Source of the DNA: Planctomycetia bacterium
Lineage (GTDB): Bacteria; Planctomycetota; Planctomycetia; Gemmatales; Gemmataceae
Direction: 5' to 3'
NCBI GenBank assembly: GCA_005773755.1
Contig: SXHE01000184.1
Location: 1-9,370, forward strand
Length of the DNA stretch: 9,370 bases
Under the pieces are notes generated by a model. It had not been told where the DNA came from, ran no database searches, and worked only from the letters and a program-made list of their open reading frames with translations. This document shows, piece by piece, positions 5,998 through 9,370 of this stretch; position 1 is the first letter of the stretch; the number at the start of each line of letters is the position of its first letter. The position numbers were made by a program, and so were the translations under genes.

Positions 5998-7098
5998 TTA
6001 CGACTGGAGGTTTTCGAGCATCTCGCGGAGGGGGACGAGGCGCTGGCCGCGCACGTCGTCGATCTTCAGCGCCTTCAGGAACCGGCGGCGCAGTTCGCTT
6101 TGCAGGTCTTCGATCGCACTCGGGGCGGTGCTGGTGAGGGGGATCGCCCCACCGGCGCGGCGGTCGTGGCCCCCGGCGCGGCCCATCTTCCCTACCACTT
6201 GCCGCAGGATTTCGCCGGCGCGGGCGTTCTCGATCGAGGACCGCACCGACAGCACGAGCGTGTCCTCGTACACCCCGCCGCAGAAGGCGTATTCGACCTT
6301 CTCGAACCGGATCATGAAGTCCACGACTTCGGCGGCCTGCTCCGGTTGCGGCAGCGGGTTCACCCAACTGATGAGCAGTCGGTCGTAGATGAACGAGCTT
6401 TGCATCGCCTGCAACATGCACTCGAAGTAGCTGTGTGGCAGCCGGGCGTTGCGGATCTGGGCGATCAGGTCTTTGTCGGCGAGCGGGTACAGCGAGATGA
6501 GGGCCGCGTCGTCGGCGGGACTGGCCTCGCGCGGGTAGCCGGTCACTTCCGTTTCGATCCCGTATAGCAGGGCGGTGGCGACCTTTTCGGGGATCGGAGC
6601 GTCTTGCTCCATCAGGTATTTCGTGACCAGGGTGCAGGTCGCGCCGTGGGTACACCGGATGTCAGTGAACGCGACGCCTTCGAGGTCGCCCGGCGTGTCG
6701 TGGTGGTCGAGCACAGCGTACAGGGGCACGTTTTCGGGAAACGTGTGCCGTCCGGTGCGTGGCTGGCTGTCCACCATCACCACCGCGTCGTTAGGCCCCC
6801 ACTCGACCTCTTCCACCGGGACGAGGTCGAGGTGGAGTACGTCCACCAGCGCCCGATTTTCGGCGCGGCTGATGAGGCCGTCGCGGGTGATGACCGTGGG
6901 CTTGCCCAGCCTCGATTCGACTAGGTGCGCCAGCCCGAGCATACTGCCGAGGCTGTCCGGGTCCGGCTGGACGTGAGAAACGAAAACGACCCGATCGAAC
7001 GGGTGCAAACCGATCAGGAAGCGATCCGAGCGGCGAAGCCCTGTGGAGGGCGATTTCGAGCTGGAACAACTCTCGGGGTCGGCGCTTCGACGCGCCAT
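5998..7098 (-). CDS. DHH/DHHA1-family phosphoesterase (NrnA-like)
   Basis: 366 residues. This family cleaves phosphoester bonds in short oligonucleotides (nanoRNA), pAp or cyclic dinucleotide products, using two metal ions in the cytoplasm. DHH domain motifs: I, SHVQPDPDSLGS (41-52, His42, Asp46, Asp48); II, VMVDSQ (107-112, Asp110); III, LDHHDTPG (130-137). Motif IV is GIETEVTG (180-187), where many relatives have Asp in place of the second Glu. The DHHA1 domain ends with the substrate-binding GRAGGHDRRAGG (306-317). A low-complexity basic N-terminus of about 25 residues precedes the domain. Start: the ATG at 7096-7098 follows GAGAGGA at 8-base spacing. The frame is open to 7227, but that would include the predicted promoter. 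It is transcribed alone, divergent from the accessory genes on the right. An NrnA-type nanoRNase is the likeliest role; pAp phosphatase or a c-di-AMP-related enzyme cannot be excluded. The final 35 residues are basic and could bind nucleic acid (inference). Confidence 0.92.
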   Translation of the reverse strand: MARRSADPESCSSSKSPSTGLRRSDRFLIGLHPFDRVVFVSHVQPDPDSLGSMLGLAHLVESRLGKPTVITRDGLISRAENRALVDVLHLDLVPVEEVEWGPNDAVVMVDSQPRTGRHTFPENVPLYAVLDHHDTPGDLEGVAFTDIRCTHGATCTLVTKYLMEQDAPIPEKVATALLYGIETEVTGYPREASPADDAALISLYPLADKDLIAQIRNARLPHSYFECMLQAMQSSFIYDRLLISWVNPLPQPEQAAEVVDFMIRFEKVEYAFCGGVYEDTLVLSVRSSIENARAGEILRQVVGKMGRAGGHDRRAGGAIPLTSTAPSAIEDLQSELRRRFLKALKIDDVRGQRLVPLREMLENLQS

Positions 7099-7184
7099 GG
7101 GTTGCGTCCTCTCAACTGCGGCCCGTTCACATCGTGTGTCAGGAACCGGTGGGTCGGGCGAGGTGCCGTCCAACGGCAAGGAAA

Positions 7185-7213
7185 GTTGTACCTTGTGAGC
7201 CGCGATCTGCCAA
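7185..7213 (-). promoter_or_regulatory. Sigma-70-type promoter for the DHH phosphoesterase gene
   Basis: The minus strand has TTGGCA (7213-7208; 5 of 6 to TTGACA), a 17-base spacer and TACAAC (7190-7185; 4 of 6 to TATAAT). The predicted start is near 7178, about 80 bases before the ATG at 7098. Confidence 0.45.
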
Positions 7214-7322
7214 GCACGGATGGCCACCCGGAGCGGTACACGCGACCGAACTCGTTTGGTGATTATCTGTTATGCCGAATGAAATGCGGTGGTAGATTGG
7301 TCGCCGGAGTGGAAACACAGAC

Positions 7323-7344
7323 GCCCGCGGCGGGTGCCGCGGGC
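7323..7344. other. GC-rich hairpin next to the accessory genes
   Basis: GCCCGCGG (7323-7330) pairs with CCGCGGGC (7337-7344) around a 6-base loop. There is no T tract on either side, so it is not a standard terminator. It ends two bases before the GTG of the next gene and may shape its leader. Confidence 0.45.
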
Positions 7345-7346
7345 GA

Positions 7347-7565
7347 GTGACCCTATCGGGGGCTGAACACCCCGCAAATACCTCTCGGAAACCGCACATC
7401 CGCGAAGCGGGCGGCGCAGAATCCGGCGCACTCGCCGCGGAATCGTCCATCATCGACCCCGAACTGGCCGCGCTCGTGGCCGCATGGCCCAACCTGCCCG
7501 CCCACATCCGCGCCGCGATCCGGGCACTGGTCGGGGCCGTTGTCACCGCATCAAGCGCCGATTGA
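7347..7565 (+). CDS. Small protein with a planctomycete 'AAWP-LP-IR' module, 72 aa
   Basis: Not assigned to a named family. The first 36 residues are low-complexity and polar. Residues 37-66 (IDPELAALVAAWPNLPAHIR, then AAIRALVGAV) form a compact amphipathic helical module. I recall very similar tails in Gemmataceae at the end of site-specific recombinases and as stand-alone small proteins; this is from memory. Start: GTG at 7347 is the first usual start after an in-frame TAG at 7293, but no good ribosome site is visible, so the true start is uncertain. It may be a free-standing small gene or the remaining tail of an integrase. The next gene lies 58 bases downstream on the same strand, which suits a joint transcript. 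Confidence 0.5.
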   Translation: MTLSGAEHPANTSRKPHIREAGGAESGALAAESSIIDPELAALVAAWPNLPAHIRAAIRALVGAVVTASSAD

Positions 7566-7623
7566 TACCCGCGACCGGCGCGCCGACGCGCGCCGCCCCG
7601 AACCCGACAACCGAGGGCCGACG

Positions 7624-7983
7624 ATGAGCGCACCGACCGACGCGACGGCACGCGACACTTGCGACACAAAGCTAAGAAATGTTGACACGCCCGCCCTGAG
7701 CGAGCGCCAACGGCGGTTCCTGGCCGCGTTCGCGGAGCGCCCGACAATCGCCGTGGCCGCGCGGCTGGCGTGCGTCCACCGGGCGACGGTCTACCGCTGG
7801 CTTGCGGCCCCAGCGTTCGCCGCCGCGCTACGGGCCGCATATCAAGTGTTCTTCGGCGCGAACCGGGCGAAGATGCTGGCGGAGGAAGCCGTTCGTCAGC
7901 ACTGGCGCGACGAGCGCGAACGGGAGCGCCGCCCGATGCGCTGTCACTTCCTTGCGCTCGCCCGCGCTGCGAAACGACGATAG
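7624..7983 (+). CDS. Helix-turn-helix DNA-binding protein (phBC6A51-like), 119 aa
   Basis: After a polar N-terminus, residues 25-75 form a homeodomain-like HTH: LSERQRRFLAAFAERPTIAV, then AARLACVHRATVYRWL as turn and recognition helix (about 45-60) and a following APAFAAALRAAY. This pattern is typical of the phBC6A51-type HTH found in phage and mobile-element proteins, including terminase small-subunit-like proteins. The rest (76-119) is a strongly charged helix (RDERERERRPMR) ending in AKRR. Start: the ATG at 7624 has GAGGG at 7613-7617; the frame is open to a TTG at 7540 but that would overlap the upstream gene. Probably of mobile-element origin, but no terminase, portal or transposase is nearby. 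A coding-like segment in another frame follows at 8015-8149, so the protein may once have been longer. Confidence 0.72.
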   Translation: MSAPTDATARDTCDTKLRNVDTPALSERQRRFLAAFAERPTIAVAARLACVHRATVYRWLAAPAFAAALRAAYQVFFGANRAKMLAEEAVRQHWRDERERERRPMRCHFLALARAAKRR

Positions 7984-7985
7984 CC

Positions 7986-8011
7986 GCGCGCCCCCACCGC
8001 ACGGGGCGCGC
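7986..8011. terminator. Strong hairpin after the HTH gene, possible terminator without T tract
   Basis: GCGCGCCCC (7986-7994) pairs with GGGGCGCGC (8003-8011) over 9 bp around an 8-base loop, starting two bases after the HTH stop codon. No T run follows, so transcript ending is possible but not assured. Confidence 0.4.
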
Positions 8012-8014
8012 TGA

Positions 8015-8149
8015 ACGCTCGACTACGCCCGGCTACACTACGGCTCGGTGCGGTGGGTTCTGGCGCAACGCAGCGGCCAGGCCGAACCCACCCCAGAGCC
8101 GGAGTCGACCGACGTTCGGCCCGAATCGCGGCCCGTCTCGAAAGACTAA
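8015..8149 (+). pseudogene. Coding remnant, C-terminal segment without a start
   Basis: Between a TGA (8012-8014) and a TAA (8147-8149), one frame reads LDYARLHYGSVRWVLAQRSG and then an acidic, Pro-rich tail ending RPVSKD. Third positions are nearly all G or C as in real genes here, and the composition (aromatic helix plus charged tail) is protein-like, unlike the Arg/Pro-rich shadow frames. There is no ATG; GTG at 8048 is the only candidate start, with no ribosome site. It is one frame off the HTH gene (stop 7983), so it could be that gene's former C-terminus after a frameshift or the end of another lost gene. A 12-bp imperfect hairpin (8053-8064 with 8076-8080 and 8085-8091) lies within it. 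Its stop overlaps the end of the convergent lipoprotein gene by two bases. Confidence 0.35.
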
Positions 8150-8565
8150 TTCTGAATCTCTTCAACCATGAAGGCGTAGTACTTGGTCCGCACAGATGAC
8201 TCGACCGTCTGAACCTTGCCAATGAGGAGAAGATTCTCTCCTCTGTTCATTGCGATCAGTTTCCGTCCGTGCTTCTCCTTGTCTGCGAACACGAACTGAA
8301 ACTGTTCACCCTTGCTATCGATGACGAAGAATCCGACGAAGCGATCGTCTCTCAGCAAGTTCCTCACCCAAGTGTCTGACACCATCTGAAACTTGCAGCG
8401 CATCACGCACGGTTTTCCGACCAACTCCTTGCCGAACGTCTCGATTTCTTTCGCTGTCACGTCCTTGCCTACTGGCTGGTTCTCCTTCCCGCCGGCTCCA
8501 GATCCCGCCTTCTTTCCACATCCGACTACGCCGGCGAGAAGGATACAGGCGACAATCGCGCGCAT
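8146..8565 (-). CDS. Lipoprotein with an OB-fold-like domain, 139 aa
   Basis: The N-terminus MRAIVACILLAGVVGCGKK is a lipoprotein signal with the lipobox VVGC, so Cys16 should be lipidated after cleavage. A Gly/Lys-rich spacer (about 17-35) leads to a domain at 37-139. It begins with VTAKEIETFGKELVGKPCVM and ends with GENLLLIGKVQTVES and YYAFMVEEIQN, the 'GkV...yaf.VeeI' strand pattern seen in bacterial OB-fold lipoproteins; this is a pattern judgement, not a proven match. Two extra Cys (about 53 and 57) are close together. Start: the ATG at 8563-8565 has GTGAGG five bases upstream. The frame is open to 8802, but that would contain the predicted promoter and inverted repeat. Base composition is clearly less GC-rich than in neighbours such as gltB, suggesting recent transfer or weaker selection. 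Function unknown; it should sit on the periplasmic face of a membrane. Confidence 0.85.
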   Translation of the reverse strand: MRAIVACILLAGVVGCGKKAGSGAGGKENQPVGKDVTAKEIETFGKELVGKPCVMRCKFQMVSDTWVRNLLRDDRFVGFFVIDSKGEQFQFVFADKEKHGRKLIAMNRGENLLLIGKVQTVESSVRTKYYAFMVEEIQN

Positions 8566-8580
8566 AGCAACCTCACTTCG

Positions 8581-8613
8581 TGTGTGCCGAAACCCGTCCG
8601 AGTTCGGCACACA
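8581..8613. promoter_or_regulatory. 11-bp perfect inverted repeat at the lipoprotein promoter
   Basis: TGTGTGCCGAA (8581-8591) and TTCGGCACACA (8603-8613) are exact complements around an 11-base loop. Centre-to-centre the arms are 22 bp apart, two helical turns. It touches the -10 box (8613-8618) and covers the predicted start. It could be an operator for a dimeric repressor, or a leader hairpin 15 bases before the lipoprotein ATG. Confidence 0.6.
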
Positions 8614-8641
8614 TCGTACAGTCTTGACCGCACGGTGTGAA
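8613..8641 (-). promoter_or_regulatory. Sigma-70-type promoter of the lipoprotein gene
   Basis: The minus strand has TTCACA (8641-8636; 5 of 6), a 17-base spacer and TACGAT (8618-8613; 4 of 6). The predicted start, near 8606, lies inside the inverted repeat at 8581-8613. Confidence 0.45.
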
Positions 8642-8661
8642 CTCGTTGCGTCGATTCCTCT

Positions 8662-8690
8662 TTCCCAGATATCCACTACTGGTGTACACT
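8662..8690 (+). promoter_or_regulatory. Weak sigma-70-type promoter for the winged-helix gene
   Basis: TTCCCA (8662-8667) and TACACT (8685-8690), each 4 of 6 to consensus, stand 17 bases apart. The start would be near 8697, giving a leader of about 104 bases that contains the stems described at 8729-8795. Divergent from and 20 bases away from the lipoprotein promoter, so shared control is possible. Confidence 0.3.
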
Positions 8691-8728
8691 GCCGAGAACC
8701 GGAACGGCGGGACTGATCCCCCGCCGAA

Positions 8729-8795
8729 GGCCGGGGCCGTGGTGTCGGGCCGTACCTCGCCCGCGCTGCGACCCCGGCCCGCCGGCACGAGGTAC
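8729..8795 (+). promoter_or_regulatory. Leader with a sequestered Shine-Dalgarno and two crossing stems
   Basis: Stem B: GTACCTCG (8752-8759) pairs perfectly with CGAGGTAC (8788-8795), which contains the GAGG ribosome site (8789-8792) of the gene at 8801. Stem A: GGCCGGGG (8729-8736) pairs perfectly with CCCCGGCC (8772-8779). The two stems cross, so they form either a pseudoknot or alternative states. A third hairpin, CGGCGGG/CCCGCCG (8705-8711 with 8720-8726), lies upstream. This layout is typical of translational switches, but GC-rich DNA gives such stems by chance; no known riboswitch class was recognised. Confidence 0.35.
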
Positions 8796-8800
8796 ACACC

Positions 8801-9370
8801 ATGTCTGAGCGCGAAGGCGCGGAGGGGCGCTACGATCCGTGTGACCGCGAACCGCGGAAGTTTTCCGAACTGTGTACTTGGGTGGCGCAGTGGGAGTATT
8901 TCACGCGCCCCACGTCGCACTGTCCCCGCATTCCGACCACTGCCCACAACCCTGCCACCTGTCATTTGCAAGTGTACTGCCGTGTGAACCTTGGGAGTTG
9001 GGATATCCCAGCCCTCATCAAGTTAAGCGACCTCTACCTGTTGGCGACGAGCAAGACCGTTGCCCAGATCGAAGCAACGCCGCTCACCGAACTCGCTCGC
9101 CATTTCGGGTGGAAAGGTGTCGCCGCTGACGACGAACCGCGCAAAGAGACGCAGCAGAGCGATGAGGTGAAGCCGGCGGCCGGGGCCGCGCCCGCCTGGA
9201 CCGACCTGGGGGAAGCGAAGCGGGCGATACTCACGGTGCTGAACAGGTCAACAGAGCGACTACAGGGTGGCGACATCGCGGGTAAAGCTGGCTACGCGGT
9301 TGGAACTCTTCGGCATCACTTCGGGCCGCTGCAGAGTTACAAATACATCGACAAGACGCACGACGGATAC
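8801..9370 (+). CDS. DNA-binding protein with Cys-rich N-terminus and winged-helix C-terminus (partial)
   Basis: 190 codons are visible and the frame is open at the window edge. No named family recognised. Residues 1-60 hold five Cys (14, 25, 41, 54, 60) with aromatic residues, which may bind metal or form disulphides; no standard zinc-finger spacing is evident. Residues 64-108 look helical (WDIPALIKLSDLYLLATSKT, then a motif LTELARHFGWKG). A charged Ala/Pro linker (about 109-135) leads to a winged-helix-like domain: AKRAILTVLNRST, then GGDIAGKAGYAVGTLRHHF with the turn and recognition helix at about 157-174, then LQSYKYIDKTHDGY entering the wing. Start: the ATG at 8801 has GAGG at 8789-8792, with 8-base spacing. 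Third positions are less G/C-biased than in gltB, hinting at an accessory gene. Likely role: transcription factor or mobile-element regulator, by inference from the HTH. Confidence 0.75.
   Translation, partial: MSEREGAEGRYDPCDREPRKFSELCTWVAQWEYFTRPTSHCPRIPTTAHNPATCHLQVYCRVNLGSWDIPALIKLSDLYLLATSKTVAQIEATPLTELARHFGWKGVAADDEPRKETQQSDEVKPAAGAAPAWTDLGEAKRAILTVLNRSTERLQGGDIAGKAGYAVGTLRHHFGPLQSYKYIDKTHDGY

Noticed and set aside
7139..8002. 287-codon minus-strand frame
   Set aside because: It spans the DHH promoter region and lies antisense to two better-supported plus-strand genes; Arg/Ser/Pro/Ala-rich with no domain.
8029..8037. CCGGCTACA, identical to the end of the repeat at 3628-3636
   Set aside because: No hairpin or CTGTG loop around it; a 9-base match inside coding-like sequence is probably chance.
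9034..9276. 80-codon minus-strand frame at the right end
   Set aside because: Antisense to the winged-helix gene; no ribosome site or recognisable protein.
1..9370. CRISPR array, tRNA, rRNA or intact insertion sequence
   Set aside because: No regularly spaced direct repeats, cloverleaf, rRNA-like stretch, transposase or terminal inverted repeats were seen on reading both strands.

Overview
The window reads as a piece of a high-GC chromosome from a planctomycete, most likely a Gemmata-like member of the Gemmataceae. The grounds are strong G/C bias at third codon positions, a mix of genes with clear and with barely visible Shine-Dalgarno sequences, long meaningless antisense open frames, and small proteins of a type I remember from Gemmata genomes. 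That placement is an inference; no rRNA gene or other taxonomic marker is present.

Layout. Positions 1-3075 (minus) hold the first 1,025 codons of the large subunit of glutamate synthase (gltB), which runs off the left edge. A 34-residue one-span membrane protein (3351-3455, plus) follows with its own terminator. A pair of inverted hairpin repeats (3532-3636) precedes three minus-strand genes, each apparently with its own transcript: an HtrA/DegP-type periplasmic protease (3658-4794), a DksA/TraR zinc-finger regulator (5011-5469) and a DHH/DHHA1 phosphoesterase (5998-7098). Positions 7300-8150 look like an accessory patch: two small plus-strand genes (7347-7565 and 7624-7983, the second a helix-turn-helix protein) and a coding remnant (8015-8149). 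Then come a lipoprotein with an OB-fold-like tail (8146-8565, minus) and, divergent from it, a DNA-binding protein with a Cys-rich N-terminus and a winged-helix C-terminus (from 8801, plus), which runs off the right edge.

How it fits together. The left two thirds is housekeeping and stress biology: ammonia assimilation, envelope protein quality control, ppGpp-type transcription control and small-nucleotide turnover. No operon is evident; genes are separated by terminators or long gaps. The most informative non-coding signals are: a full match to the sigma-54 -24/-12 consensus upstream of the DksA-like gene, with candidate activator sites further up; an ECF-sigma-like promoter before the HtrA gene; an 11-bp perfect inverted repeat at the lipoprotein promoter; and a leader before the winged-helix gene in which the Shine-Dalgarno sequence lies in an 8-bp stem that crosses a second 8-bp stem. 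I saw no tRNA, rRNA, CRISPR array or intact insertion sequence, and nothing that amounts to a complete new defence or biosynthetic system. The best candidates for something undescribed are these regulatory elements and the small accessory genes on the right.
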